Shown here: in pieces, positions 18,320 through 27,930 of the stretch
Position numbering within the stretch: position 1 is the first letter of the stretch
Layout of the letters: each line of letters opens with the position of its first letter
Assembly: GCA_903835255.1 (NCBI GenBank)
Contig: CAILMI010000013.1
Location: forward strand, 1-64,000
Direction of reading: 5' to 3'
Origin: an uncultured Verrucomicrobia subdivision 3 bacterium
GTDB lineage: Bacteria; Verrucomicrobiota; Verrucomicrobiia; Limisphaerales; UBA11358
DNA: 64,000 nt
The notes under the pieces: model-generated
Told to the model about the DNA's origin: nothing
Database searches by the model: none
What the model saw: only the letters and a program-made list of their open reading frames with translations
Translations under genes and position numbers: made by a program

Positions 18320-20869
18320 GTGGCCGCGACCCTCTACGATCTGATTCCGCGCGAGAAGGAACCTAGCAACGATTTGCTGCTGGACCGCTTTCTGGACTAT
18401 GCGGCGAGCCGCGGGCTTCCCCTCTACCCCGCCCAGGAATCCGCCCTGCTCGAATTATTCGACGGCAAGAACGTCATTCTCAACACGCCAACCGGCTCGG
18501 GCAAATCCCTGGTGGCGACCGCGCTTCACTTTCAAGCCATCGCCCGGGGCCGTCGCTCCGTCTACACCTGCCCCATCAAGGCGCTGGTGAATGAAAAGTT
18601 CATGGCGCTGTGCCGCGAGTTCGGACCCGACAACGTCGGACTGTGCACCGGCGATGCCAGCGTCAATCGCACGGCCCCCCTCCTGTGCTGCACCGCGGAG
18701 ATTCTCGCCAACATCGCCCTGCGCGAAGGGGCGTCGGCCGACATCCCTGAGGTGGTGATGGACGAGTTCCACTACTATGCCGACCGGGAGCGCGGGGTAG
18801 CCTGGCAGGTGCCGCTCCTGGCGCTGCCCCAGGCGCGCTTCCTGCTGATGTCCGCGACGCTGGGCGACACGGCCTTCTTCGAACAAAAGCTGACGCAGCT
18901 CACAGGGCGTCCGACCGTGTCGGTCACCTCCGCGGACCGGCCAGTGCCGCTCTCGCATGAATATTCCGAACTGCCGCTCGCCAAGACGCTAGAGAGCCTG
19001 CTGGCGGGCGGGCGGGCGCCGGTGTATGTCGTCCATTTCACCCAACTGGAGGCAGCGCAGAGCGCGCAGGATTTTACGAGCCTCAACGTCTGCACCCGGG
19101 AGGAGAAGGCGGCGATCGCCCGCCTGCTGGAGGGATTCAAGTTCACCAGCCCCTACGGACCGGAGATCAAGAAGTGGCTGCGGCAGGGCATCGGCCTGCA
19201 CCATGCCGGGCTGCTGCCCAAGTACCGCGTGCTCACCGAGCGGCTGGCTCACCAGGGCCTGCTCAAGGTCATCTGTGGAACCGACACGCTCGGCGTCGGC
19301 ATCAACGTCCCCATCCGCACGGTGCTGTTCACGCGGCTGTGCAAGTTCGACGGCCAAAAGACAGGCCTCTTGAGCGCCCGCGATTTCCATCAGATCGGCG
19401 GGCGGGCGGGACGCAAGGGCTTCGACGACCGCGGCTGGGTGGTGGCGCAGGCGCCGGAGCACGTCATCGAAAACCTCAAGCTGGCTGAGAAATCGGCGCG
19501 CGACGGCAAGAAGGTTGTGAAACGCCAGCCGCCGGAAAAGAATTTCGTCCCTTGGGACAAGAATACCTATGCGCGGCTGATCGCGGCGCCGCCAGAAAAG
19601 CTCTTATCCCGTTTTCAGGTCTCGCACGGCATGCTGCTGAACGTGCTCGGGCGGAAAACTGGCGGGGCGTCCGCGATGCGGAAGCTCCTCCGCGACTGCC
19701 ACGAAACACCGCGCCAGAAGCAGGCCCACGCCCGCCGCGCCTGGCAGCTGTTCCGCTCGCTGCTGGACCGCCGGATCGTGGAGCTGATTCCCACCGCCGG
19801 GGAAGCCCCCCAGGTGCGAGTGAATGCGGATCTGCAGGGAGATTTTTCGATGGATCAGGTGCTCTCGCTGTATCTGCTCGAAACAATTCCGCTCCTGGAT
19901 CCGCAGGCGCCGGATTACGCGCTCGTCCTGCTGACGCTGGTGGAATCCATTCTCGAAGATCCGGCCCTGATCCTCCGCAAGCAGCTCGACCGGGTGAAGG
20001 ACCAGAAAATGGCAGAGATGAAAAGTGAGGGCATGGACTATGACCGTCGCATGGCAGAACTGGAGACACTCGAGCACCCCAAGCCAAACCGCGACTTTGT
20101 CTATAGCACGTTCAACGAATTTGCCGCGCGGCATCCCTGGGTGGGACAGGAAAATATCCGGCCGAAATCCATCGTGCGGGAGATGTTTGAGGAATTCCGC
20201 TCCTTTGCGGATTATATCCATCAATATGATCTGCACCGGGCCGAGGGCGTGCTCCTGCGCCACCTCCACAGCGTCCTTAAGGTCCTCTCCCAAACCGTCC
20301 CCGACACCGCCAAGAACGATGCCGTCCGGGAAATGGAACTCTATCTCGGCGCGATGATCCGGCAGGTGGATTCCAGCCTGCTCGACGAGTGGGAAAAAAT
20401 GCGCAACCCGGATCATCGCCCCAGCGAAGCTGCTGAAGTCCGCCCACCCGGAGCCGAAGAAGCGGATCAGGATGTCACACGCGATACCCAGGCGTTCACG
20501 GCGGCTCTCCGCAATCGCCTGTTCACCTTCCTGCGCGCGTTTGCGACCGGAAACGGAGAGGCAGCCCTGGCCCAACTGGAGAAGCCGCAGGAAGGCGACG
20601 AACCGGCTTGGACTCCGGAGCGCTTGAAGCAGTCACTCAAAGATTACGAGTCCGACCATAAGCTCCTTCGCCTCGATCCGGAAGCCCGCAATGCCCGCCA
20701 CACCTACATCGTTCCGGCGGCGGATCGGAAATCATGGCGCGTCCAACAGATGCTGGTGGACCCGGAAGGCGATAACGACTGGGTGGCCGAATTTGAAGTG
20801 GACCTCGTCGAATCCCGGCAGCGGGGCGAGCCCGTCTTGCGCCTGAATCGTATTGGGAGCCTGACCTGA
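18320..20869 (+). CDS. Ski2-like DEAD/DEAH helicase with DUF3516 C-terminal region
   Basis: 849 aa, apparently starting at GTG 18320. Walker A is TPTGSGKS (residues 56-63), Walker B is DEFH (148-151), motif III is MSATL, and motif VI is [10 protein letters not shown]. The glycine-rich [19 protein letters not shown] segment is typical of Ski2/HelY helicases. The C-terminal half has DUF3516 landmarks: [43 protein letters not shown] and [13 protein letters not shown]. Such helicases are best known from actinobacteria and are thought to act on RNA or structured nucleic acid. Sixteen bases separate it from the RapA-like gene, so they form an operon. Transcribed away from the exopolysaccharide locus. 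Confidence 0.9.
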   Translation: MAATLYDLIPREKEPSNDLLLDRFLDYAASRGLPLYPAQESALLELFDGKNVILNTPTGSGKSLVATALHFQAIARGRRSVYTCPIKALVNEKFMALCREFGPDNVGLCTGDASVNRTAPLLCCTAEILANIALREGASADIPEVVMDEFHYYADRERGVAWQVPLLALPQARFLLMSATLGDTAFFEQKLTQLTGRPTVSVTSADRPVPLSHEYSELPLAKTLESLLAGGRAPVYVVHFTQLEAAQSAQDFTSLNVCTREEKAAIARLLEGFKFTSPYGPEIKKWLRQGIGLHHAGLLPKYRVLTERLAHQGLLKVICGTDTLGVGINVPIRTVLFTRLCKFDGQKTGLLSARDFHQIGGRAGRKGFDDRGWVVAQAPEHVIENLKLAEKSARDGKKVVKRQPPEKNFVPWDKNTYARLIAAPPEKLLSRFQVSHGMLLNVLGRKTGGASAMRKLLRDCHETPRQKQAHARRAWQLFRSLLDRRIVELIPTAGEAPQVRVNADLQGDFSMDQVLSLYLLETIPLLDPQAPDYALVLLTLVESILEDPALILRKQLDRVKDQKMAEMKSEGMDYDRRMAELETLEHPKPNRDFVYSTFNEFAARHPWVGQENIRPKSIVREMFEEFRSFADYIHQYDLHRAEGVLLRHLHSVLKVLSQTVPDTAKNDAVREMELYLGAMIRQVDSSLLDEWEKMRNPDHRPSEAAEVRPPGAEEADQDVTRDTQAFTAALRNRLFTFLRAFATGNGEAALAQLEKPQEGDEPAWTPERLKQSLKDYESDHKLLRLDPEARNARHTYIVPAADRKSWRVQQMLVDPEGDNDWVAEFEVDLVESRQRGEPVLRLNRIGSLT

Positions 20870-20885
20870 CTGGCCAGCGCATCGC

Positions 20886-23762
20886 ATGAGCGGGTTCATT
20901 CCAGGTCAACGTTGGATCAGCGAATCGGAGCCGGAGCTCGGACTGGGCACGGTGATGACAACCGGCGGCGGCCGCGTGCAGGTCGACTTCAAAGCGGCCG
21001 GCGAATCGCGCACCTACGCCGCGGACAGCGCGCCGCTCCAACGCGTCCGCTTTCGCGCAGGCGAGACCCTCCAAACATCTACCAGGGAAACCTTCATTGT
21101 CCAGGACGTCCTCGAGCAGCAAGGCCTGTTGATTTACGTCGGCGAACAAGGTCCGCTGCCCGAGTCGCAGCTCGATGACCGGATGAGTTTACAAGGCCCC
21201 CGGGAGCGTTTGCGCGCAGGTCGGTTCGATTCCCCGGCCACATTCGCTCTCCGCCGCCGCACACTGGAGCACCTCCATTGCCTGCGCCGCTCCCCGGTGC
21301 GCGGCTTCATCGGCGGGCGCATCGATTTAATCCCCCACCAGCTGTACATCGCACAGGAGGTCGCTAGCCGGCATGCCCCCCGCGTGATGCTATCGGACGA
21401 GGTGGGCCTCGGGAAAACGATTGAGGCGTGCCTGATCCTGCATCGCCTGCTGCTGAGCGGACGGGCTCGGCGCATCCTGATACTGGTGCCGGAACCGCTC
21501 GTCCACCAGTGGTACGTGGAAATGCTCCGCCGCTTCAATATTGGCCCTGCCCTCTTCGATGAGGAACGCTGCGCCTCCATCGAAGCCGGCGAGCTGGGCG
21601 CTAACCCCTTTCTGGACGATCAACTGGTGCTGACCAGTATCGATTTTCTGGCGCAGGATCCGCGCCGGTCGGAACAGGCGGTGATTGCGGGCTGGGACAT
21701 GCTCGTCGTCGACGAGGCGCATCACCTGGCCTGGTCCGCAGCGGCCCCTAGCCGCGAGTATCGGGTGGTGGAGGAACTGAGCCGCAGCGCGGAGGGTCTC
21801 CTGTTGCTCACGGCCACGCCGGAGCAGCTGGGCGTGGAAAGCCACTTTGCGCGGCTGCGACTGCTGGATCCCGATCGGTACCGCGATCTGGCAACATTTC
21901 AGGCCGAGTCAAAGGATTACGGCGCCACTGCTGCGGTGGCGGTGAAACTGCGCGAGGCAACGATGCTCACGCCGCAGGAGTCGGACTCGCTCCGGCGCCT
22001 GCTGGCCCGGGATTCCCAGCTGGAGCCGAGGCTGGCGGAACTGGCCCGGGGCAACGCGGAAGCACGGCGCACGCTGCTGGAGGACCTGCTGGATTTGCAT
22101 GGCCCCGGCCGCGTGCTCTTTCGCAACACCCGGGCTGGCCTGAAGGGGTTTCCGCGGCGCATCGCCCGGCTGACCCGACTGGAGCGCGGCCCGGAAGCAA
22201 ATCCCTCGGAAGACCCGGGCGCCGCCAAATTCGACGGGGCAGTCGACGGGGCAGCAGGAGACAGTCAGTTGCAGATCCCGCTGGACCCAGTCCGGGACCC
22301 GCGGGTGCTGTGGATGGTGAAGCTGTTAGAGGCGCTGGAACCGCAAAAGATCTTGGTCATCGGCCATAGCCGCCAGCAGGCGGAGGAACTCGATGCGGCC
22401 CTGCGCCGGCACCTGACCGTCAAGAACGGCCTTTTCCACGAGGGTCTTACCCTGCTGCAACGCGACCGCAACGCCGCTTGGTTCGCCGAGCCGGACGGAG
22501 CGCGATTACTAATCTGCTCCGAAATCGGCAGCGAGGGACGCAACTTCCAGTTTGCGCATCATCTGGTGCTGTTCGATCTGCCGCTGAATCCGGAACGGCT
22601 CGAACAACGCATCGGGCGGCTGGACCGCATCGGCCAGACCCGGGACATCCATATCCATATCCCCTATCTCGCCCGCAGCCCGCAGGAGGTTTTGGCGCAC
22701 TGGTATCACGAGGGTTTACACGCCTTCGAAAACCACTTTCCAGGCGGCAACGAACTGCTGCAACAGCGGGGCGACGACGTCCGCCAGCTCGCCCTGAATT
22801 TTCCCACAGCGGACCCATCCGATGCCAAACAGAAACTGGCCGATCTCCTGAAATCCACCGGGATCGCCCGGCATGAAATCCGCTGCCGGCTGGAACAGGG
22901 TCGCGATCGCTTGCTGGAAATGAATTCCTTCCGACCGGAAGCCGCCGAAAACATCCGGCGCCATATTCAAGAACTGGATTGCCAGCCGGATTTGGAAGAG
23001 TACCTGCTCGACATGTTGGACCATTTCGGCGTTCACCTGGAGGAACTGGCCCCGCACACGTGGCAGCTGAATCCCCAGGGCCTAAGCACGGATTCCTTTC
23101 CAGCCCTGCCGGCCGAAGGATTGATTGCCACCTGCGACCGGCAACGCGCACTGAGCCGGGAAGACATCGGCTTTCTCACATGGGACCATCCGCTGGTCAC
23201 CGGCGCCATGGATTTATTGCTCGGCTCAGAAACGGGAAACTGCGCCTTTGCCGTGCTGCCGGCAGCGAACGATCGCACCCTGCTATTGGAAGCAATTTTC
23301 GTCCTGGAAACCATTGCCCCGGCTCGTCTGCAGGCCGATCGCTTTCTTCCGCCCACACCCGTGCGGCGGGTCGTCAGCCACAAACTCGCGGACGTCACCA
23401 CGGGCCATGAAGATCCCGGCTGGGAACAAGCTCTTCAGGCAGGGTCGCCCCACACCCTCATTGAGAATGCCGATATCCGCCAAAGGGTTCTTCCTGCCAT
23501 GTTTCAGGCCGCTTCGGCGCTGGCGGAAGTTCAGGCGGCAACTCTGCGCCAGTCCGCCCTGGCCGAAATGAACCACCTGCTCGGCCACGAAGTGCGCCGC
23601 CTGCAATCCCTCGCGCGGGTAAACGACCACATCCGTCCCCAGGAAATTCGTTTGGCCCAGTCCGAGCAGGAGGCCCTGGCGCTCTCGCTCCAACAATCCC
23701 GCCTCCGCCTGGATGCCGTGCGCCTCATCTGGAAAGGCCCGCCCGCCACCCTGCAGGCTTGA
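20886..23762 (+). CDS. rapA: RapA-like SNF2/Swi2 ATPase (RNA polymerase recycling factor)
   Basis: 958 aa, close to the 968 aa of Escherichia coli RapA. The N-terminus GQRWISESEPELGLGTV matches the RapA Tudor-like region. The motor has Walker A DEVGLGKT (171-178), VVDEAHHLAW near 273-282, LLLTATPEQLGVESHFARL, and the helicase-C motif QRIGRLDRIGQT. The C-terminal third has the PLVTGAMDLLLGSETGNCAF region and a helical end, as in RapA. RapA binds core RNA polymerase and uses ATP to free stalled or post-termination enzyme. The strong likeness to the gammaproteobacterial protein and the helicase neighbour are unusual for this phylum. Confidence 0.9.
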   Translation: MSGFIPGQRWISESEPELGLGTVMTTGGGRVQVDFKAAGESRTYAADSAPLQRVRFRAGETLQTSTRETFIVQDVLEQQGLLIYVGEQGPLPESQLDDRMSLQGPRERLRAGRFDSPATFALRRRTLEHLHCLRRSPVRGFIGGRIDLIPHQLYIAQEVASRHAPRVMLSDEVGLGKTIEACLILHRLLLSGRARRILILVPEPLVHQWYVEMLRRFNIGPALFDEERCASIEAGELGANPFLDDQLVLTSIDFLAQDPRRSEQAVIAGWDMLVVDEAHHLAWSAAAPSREYRVVEELSRSAEGLLLLTATPEQLGVESHFARLRLLDPDRYRDLATFQAESKDYGATAAVAVKLREATMLTPQESDSLRRLLARDSQLEPRLAELARGNAEARRTLLEDLLDLHGPGRVLFRNTRAGLKGFPRRIARLTRLERGPEANPSEDPGAAKFDGAVDGAAGDSQLQIPLDPVRDPRVLWMVKLLEALEPQKILVIGHSRQQAEELDAALRRHLTVKNGLFHEGLTLLQRDRNAAWFAEPDGARLLICSEIGSEGRNFQFAHHLVLFDLPLNPERLEQRIGRLDRIGQTRDIHIHIPYLARSPQEVLAHWYHEGLHAFENHFPGGNELLQQRGDDVRQLALNFPTADPSDAKQKLADLLKSTGIARHEIRCRLEQGRDRLLEMNSFRPEAAENIRRHIQELDCQPDLEEYLLDMLDHFGVHLEELAPHTWQLNPQGLSTDSFPALPAEGLIATCDRQRALSREDIGFLTWDHPLVTGAMDLLLGSETGNCAFAVLPAANDRTLLLEAIFVLETIAPARLQADRFLPPTPVRRVVSHKLADVTTGHEDPGWEQALQAGSPHTLIENADIRQRVLPAMFQAASALAEVQAATLRQSALAEMNHLLGHEVRRLQSLARVNDHIRPQEIRLAQSEQEALALSLQQSRLRLDAVRLIWKGPPATLQA

Positions 23763-23810
23763 AACGGATGGAGGACTTCCCCCCTGCGACCCCACCTATC
23801 CTTCGCTCCG

Positions 23811-24608
23811 ATGGATACCCCACTTGTCCGCGCTCCCCTCCCGGACTATGCTCGCATTGCAACAATGAAACCCCCTAAACAAGGCGACACCGTCCAGCAG
23901 CTCATTGCCGCCGCCCGCGAATTATCGCGACAGATGGATCAGCTGACCTTTGCGGCACCCGTCGCGCAGGTTTATCATCCGCTCACCTATGCCCGCCCCA
24001 TGCACGAGGCCTATCTGCGCCGCTTTGACGGAGGGCATAAACGCGTGGTTTTTCTGGGCATGAATCCCGGCCCGTTCGGCATGGTGCAGACAGGCATTCC
24101 CTTCGGCGAAATCGCCGCAGTCCGCGACTGGATGCATCTCCGCGCCCCCATCGGCCGCCCGGCGACAGAGCATCCGCGCCGCCCCATCATGGGTTTGAAA
24201 TGTCCGCGCTCGGAAGTCAGCGGCCGCCGGTTCTGGGGCCTCTTTTCAAAGCGGTTCGGGTCGCCGGAAAAATTCTTTGCCGCTCATTTTGTTGCCAATT
24301 ACTGCCCGCTCGCTTTCCTCTCGGCCAGCGGAGCGAACCTCACGCCCGACCGGCTGCCCCGGGCGGAGCGGGAAAGCCTGTTCGCCGCCTGCGACACCCA
24401 TCTCCGCCGAGTGCTGGCGATTCTCAAACCGGAATGGCTCATCGGCGTCGGCGCCTTCGCCCGGGACTGCGGGGAACGGGTATCCGCCGGCACCGGGATT
24501 CGCGTCGGCCAGATCCTGCACCCCAGCCCGGCCAGCCCCAAGGCGAACCGTCACGATTGGGCGCAGACGGCGACCGAGGAACTCATTGCGCTGGGAGTCT
24601 GGCGGTAA
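23811..24608 (+). CDS. SMUG1-type uracil-DNA glycosylase
   Basis: 265 aa from the ATG at 23811 (an ATG at 23865 is the other choice; neither has a clear ribosome binding site). The family motifs are plain: FLGMNPGPFGMVQTGIPFGE, with the Asn and the uracil-binding loop, and HPSPASPKAN near the C-terminus, which carries the catalytic-loop His. Further conserved patches are RPIMGLKCPRSEVSGRRFW and NYCPLAFL. SMUG1 enzymes remove uracil and 5-hydroxymethyluracil from DNA. The gene follows the RapA-like gene by 48 bases on the same strand and may be the third gene of that operon. Confidence 0.9.
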   Translation: MDTPLVRAPLPDYARIATMKPPKQGDTVQQLIAAARELSRQMDQLTFAAPVAQVYHPLTYARPMHEAYLRRFDGGHKRVVFLGMNPGPFGMVQTGIPFGEIAAVRDWMHLRAPIGRPATEHPRRPIMGLKCPRSEVSGRRFWGLFSKRFGSPEKFFAAHFVANYCPLAFLSASGANLTPDRLPRAERESLFAACDTHLRRVLAILKPEWLIGVGAFARDCGERVSAGTGIRVGQILHPSPASPKANRHDWAQTATEELIALGVWR

Positions 24609-24691
24609 AATGCCGGGTCCGGCGGGAAAACAGGCGGGACACCGATTGGATACCGCGGGCCGACACTGAGGTCTCAAGTGAAAATAAATAT

Positions 24692-24843
24692 GACAGTTCA
24701 ACTGAACCTTGGAACATCGGCGGGTAGGGCGGGCAGTCCTCTGCCCGCCGCGGCTGCCAACCCACGCGTCACCTGATGTCCCGGGGCGGCGCGCACGGAG
24801 TGACGCGCCCTACCGGTCCCACAGTTGCCAAGAACGGCTTTAG
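24692..24843 (+). repeat. Dispersed intergenic repeat family A, copy 1
   Basis: About 150 bp from GACAGTTCAACTGAACC to GTTGCCAAGAACGGC. It contains two hairpins: GGCGGGCAG-TCCT-CTGCCCGCC (perfect nine-base stem) and GGCGCG...CGCGCC around CACGGAGTGA. Homologous copies lie at 53636-53782 in the same orientation and at 30598-30742 and 31611-31745 in the opposite one. All are intergenic, with no conserved reading frame. The rest of the 24609-24881 gap holds no gene I can support. Confidence 0.85.
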
Positions 24844-24881
24844 CGGTTTACTTCAATTCAAATCGCGACTACAAAGAATCC

Positions 24882-25118
24882 ATGAGCGAACCCCATATTG
24901 CGCAGAAATCCCCCCTCGTCCAAAAAGTTGAGCCTGGCACTTATTACTGGTGCTCCTGCGGCCAGTCCAAGTCGCAGCCCTTCTGCGACGGCGCCCACAA
25001 GGGCACGGGCTTTTCACCGCAGCGGGTGGAGATCACCGAAGCCAAAACCGTGGCGTGGTGCGGCTGCAAACATTCCCAGAACAAACCGTTCTGCGACGGC
25101 GCCCACAGCCACTTGTAA
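24882..25118 (+). CDS. Tandem CDGSH-type iron-sulfur protein
   Basis: 78 aa from the ATG at 24882. Two complete CDGSH clusters are visible: Cys24, Cys26, Cys35, His39 (CSCGQSKSQPFCDGAH) and Cys60, Cys62, Cys71, His75 (CGCKHSQNKPFCDGAH). The 3Cys-1His set binds a [2Fe-2S] cluster in mitoNEET-like proteins; the double form in one chain resembles CISD3 and bacterial homologues, which act in redox sensing or Fe-S transfer. No membrane anchor is present, so it is soluble. It starts shortly after a family A repeat and stands alone. Confidence 0.92.
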   Translation: MSEPHIAQKSPLVQKVEPGTYYWCSCGQSKSQPFCDGAHKGTGFSPQRVEITEAKTVAWCGCKHSQNKPFCDGAHSHL

Positions 25119-25174
25119 GCGGTGACAGGATCAGTCTGCATGATAGGCCGCGGATTCCGCCCGGATGCGTCCGG

Positions 25175-25657
25175 TCAGGACTCGCGCTTACGGAAGAAGC
25201 GGCCCGGTTCGGCGACATTCAGGACCGATAAATCCAGGCCCAGCTCGGGCGCGCGTTTCCGGGCGACTTGCAATTGGGAGGCAATGCCCTGGACGGCGGC
25301 GGCAGCGAAGTATTTCACAAGCCCCACTCCCGTCTGGGACTTGAAGATCACCACCAGCATGCAGTTCTCATCAATGTTTACGACAAAAAGGCTGTGGTTT
25401 TCCCCCTGCTGATAGATGCTGTCAAAGTGAACCTCGTTCACTAGGCCGGCGATAGTCTGGCTTGCCAGATACGCGCCGGAAGACAGGGCAGCGATGCTGG
25501 TCAGGTCCAAGCCCTGCGCCTCGCCCTGATGGGTGATAAGAAAACCGCCCTTGTCGATGACCAGCGCCACCCGGGCATCGGCGGCGGCCACAAACTCCCG
25601 GAGCACTTCATCGAGCCGCTGGATGTCCTCTTCGACGAGCTGGGGCAGCGTAGCCAT
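25175..25657 (-). CDS. Roadblock/LC7 domain protein (MglB-like)
   Basis: 160 aa. One roadblock/LC7 domain covers residues 8-125: RLDEVLREFVAAADARVALVIDKGGFLI, followed by LTSIAALSSGAYLASQTIAGL and SLFVVNIDENCMLVVIF, then a polar tail. MglB is the roadblock partner that stimulates GTP hydrolysis by MglA at the cell pole in Myxococcus and Thermus. The start lies one base after the stop of the MglA-like gene, which strongly suggests a functional pair. Last gene of a three-gene minus-strand operon (27650 to 25175). Confidence 0.87.
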   Translation of the reverse strand: MATLPQLVEEDIQRLDEVLREFVAAADARVALVIDKGGFLITHQGEAQGLDLTSIAALSSGAYLASQTIAGLVNEVHFDSIYQQGENHSLFVVNIDENCMLVVIFKSQTGVGLVKYFAAAAVQGIASQLQVARKRAPELGLDLSVLNVAEPGRFFRKRES

Positions 25658-25658
25658 G

Positions 25659-26273
25659 TCACACAGAGGGGGAAACTTCCTGGTGAAGGTATTTTTGCAG
25701 CAACAGGCGGGTGACCATGTTCAAAGCCTCAAAGACGCCCTCCCCCTTGTGCGCGGTCCCGGCAAAGGAGGGCACCTGCACCTCGCGGCGGTTCAATAAA
25801 AAATCCAGATACGCTACCGGCGCGGCATTAGGCAGATCCCGCTTGTTGTATTGAAGCACATAGGGGATTTCGCCGAGGTCGAGCTTGAGCTGCTTCAGAT
25901 TGTCGCACAAGTTTTGAAACGCCTCGACGTTCTCGGGCATTTTTTCGTACTGGGAATCCGCTACGAACACGATGCCGTCCACACCCCGCAAAACCAGCTG
26001 CCGCGTGGTGTTGTAGACCACCTGCCCCGGAACGGTGTAGAGCTGGAACTTGGTCTTGAACCCCTTGATGGTCATCGACTCAATCGGCAGGAAGTCGAAG
26101 AAAAGCGTCCGGTCGGAACTCGTTGCCAGGGAAACCAGCTTGCCCTTGTGTCCGGCCGGGGTCTGGATATGGTCGTGCACCTGCACCAGATTCGTCGTCT
26201 TACCGCCCATGGCTGGACCATAGTAAACGATTTTTAACTGCAGTTCCTTAGTCGCCTGATTGATGATAGCCAT
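25659..26273 (-). CDS. mglA: MglA-type small GTPase
   Basis: 204 aa. The G1 P-loop is GPAMGGKTTN (19-28), the G3 region reads YTVPGQVVYN, where Ras-type proteins have DxxG, as in MglA, and the G4 motif is NKRD near 142-145. ATSSDRTLFFDFLP is the MglA-type switch I segment. MglA controls polarity, gliding and type IV pilus positioning. The gene is six bases after the large roadblock-like gene and one base before the MglB-like gene. A pseudopilin is encoded elsewhere in the window (33768-34448), but no pilus motor genes are seen. Confidence 0.92.
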   Translation of the reverse strand: MAIINQATKELQLKIVYYGPAMGGKTTNLVQVHDHIQTPAGHKGKLVSLATSSDRTLFFDFLPIESMTIKGFKTKFQLYTVPGQVVYNTTRQLVLRGVDGIVFVADSQYEKMPENVEAFQNLCDNLKQLKLDLGEIPYVLQYNKRDLPNAAPVAYLDFLLNRREVQVPSFAGTAHKGEGVFEALNMVTRLLLQKYLHQEVSPSV

Positions 26274-26279
26274 AGTGAA

Positions 26280-27650
26280 TTAAACGGGTTGGCGGTCGAG
26301 CAATGCGGCCAGCGCGGCCAATTCGGCCCCCGGCAGGGCTTCATTGGCCCGGCCGAACGCCGCGAAATAAACGGCGTTTACCCGGAAAATCTTCCAGGGC
26401 ACGTTACCCGCGGTGAAACTCAAATTGTTCATCTCCCCCATGCGCAGCTGCTGGGAACATTGTTTCACCCGGGTGAAAATCTGCGGGATGAACGCCGCAA
26501 ACGTGTCCCCATTCAACCCCGCCGGAATCTGGCTGGCCACCCTCAGGCCGTCCGGCAACGCCACCACCGCCCCCGCCACCGCCGGCAGTTCCATGGCCCG
26601 GGCAACCACCTCCGCCGGGGTGGCGGCGCGAGATAGAAAATCCGTGCCCCCCTTGCGCCAGAACTCCGAATCCGTCGTTTGCGGCCGGCTCTCGCCGCTA
26701 AAATAATTTGCATCCGGCACCGACGCCACCGTTCCAACCGCCGGCAAGGGGAGCGGAGCGGACGCTGGCTGACGGCAGAACAGAGTGGGGATCTCCGCTG
26801 AAACTGTAGTTTTTTGGAGGGCTTTTTCAGGCCCATTTTTCCGGGCAAAGAACAACGGCACGAGGACCGACAGCGGCAGTTCCAGCTGCAGGTCGTCCTG
26901 AACGGAGACGCCCCCCGGCACCGATGGAATCCATGCCCGGAGCTCGCGCCAGGCAAACACCGCGCGGCCGCGTTGCAACGACAACTCGACCCGCTCTAGG
27001 GGAAGGGCGACCGGCGCATCCCGTAACCCCAGCTGATCGAGCTCCATTCTCAGGGACTCGGGCCAGCGCCCGGACAGGGCACCTAACACCACCACTAGCG
27101 GCGGAGGCTCTGCCAAGACCGGCCCCGGAGAAATCAGTAATCCGACCGCCAAAGGCAGGGCCCCAGGGGAAGGCGGCAACGGCAGCGCCACCCCTGGACT
27201 GCCCGCGCCAAAGGGACTGGCGATATCGTCGGAAACCTGGACTTTTTTCTGTCCGACCGCGCGGCGGGACAAGTCTTCCGGATTGAGCTGCGCCAGAATC
27301 TGATTTAAGTGCAGGGCAATCATTTTGGCATCCAATTCAGGAGTGCCGGGGACAAACACACCAGGAACCCGCTGGCGCAATTCGCCAAAACTGATCTTAA
27401 CCGAGCCCGTCTCCAGTTGCGCCAAAACAGAGTCCTTCGGCAACGAAAGCACCCGCCCCGCAGTATTCGTTGCCACAATCCTGGCTCTCAAATCCGGGGA
27501 TAACCCCGACAGAAGAGGAGTCAAGGGCAGCTGCAGAGTGTCTGCCCCGGCCAGGGCAGCAGCGGAGAGGGCCGCGGCTGACTCACTCTCCCCGGAACTA
27601 CCCGCGACTCTCTGAATCAAATCCGCCAATTTTTTTTTGACAAAACTCAT
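26280..27650 (-). CDS. Unknown protein with duplicated N-terminal module and roadblock-like C-terminus
   Basis: 456 aa; not a family I can name. Two similar modules are visible: about residues 65-120 (LSLPKDSVLAQLETG, FGELRQRVPG, then a hydrophobic helix) and about 210-265 (VALPLERVELSLQRG, WRELRAWIPS, LPLSVLVPLFF). A Pro/Leu-rich linker lies between them and another polar linker follows. The last 110 residues (TPAEVVARAMELPAVAGAVVALPDGLRVAS ... WKIFRVNAVYFAAFGR, read in parts) resemble a roadblock/LC7 domain. No signal peptide or membrane span. As first gene of the MglA/MglB-like operon it may be a regulator or scaffold of the GTPase (inference). Confidence 0.75.
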   Translation of the reverse strand: MSFVKKKLADLIQRVAGSSGESESAAALSAAALAGADTLQLPLTPLLSGLSPDLRARIVATNTAGRVLSLPKDSVLAQLETGSVKISFGELRQRVPGVFVPGTPELDAKMIALHLNQILAQLNPEDLSRRAVGQKKVQVSDDIASPFGAGSPGVALPLPPSPGALPLAVGLLISPGPVLAEPPPLVVVLGALSGRWPESLRMELDQLGLRDAPVALPLERVELSLQRGRAVFAWRELRAWIPSVPGGVSVQDDLQLELPLSVLVPLFFARKNGPEKALQKTTVSAEIPTLFCRQPASAPLPLPAVGTVASVPDANYFSGESRPQTTDSEFWRKGGTDFLSRAATPAEVVARAMELPAVAGAVVALPDGLRVASQIPAGLNGDTFAAFIPQIFTRVKQCSQQLRMGEMNNLSFTAGNVPWKIFRVNAVYFAAFGRANEALPGAELAALAALLDRQPV

Positions 27651-27756
27651 GTGGATTCGGGCTGGTTCATCCGGACCGCCTACCGCTAATCGAGCAAATA
27701 CCGGGCCATGGATGAGATAGCCGAAAGCCTATAGATTTGGGGGGTTGGGTGCAACC

Positions 27757-27779
27757 TTTGTCCCGTCTTTTGTCCCGTC
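27757..27779. promoter_or_regulatory. Tandem direct repeat in the divergent promoter region
   Basis: TTTGTCCCGTC occurs twice, 12 bases apart, in the 280-base gap between the MglA operon (starting at 27650, minus) and the receiver-PATAN operon (starting at 27931, plus). Tandem 11-12-base repeats in a divergent promoter are a common form of regulator site. No known consensus is matched, and the rest of the gap shows nothing I can support. Confidence 0.3.
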
Positions 27780-27930
27780 CTAGGACTCCCCGATCGGCGC
27801 CCTGTCCCAATTCAAGAAATCCTTTCGTGGATTAGGTCGTTTGTCGGTAGGAACGGGGAATGCTGAGGAAAGGGCATGAGATACCCTCTAGAGTTTTGGG
27901 CAGTGCGGACTTAGCCCTTTATTCCCACAA

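Noticed and set aside
19604-20575. 323-residue minus-strand frame
   Set aside because: Antisense to the DUF3516 helicase, which has all helicase motifs.
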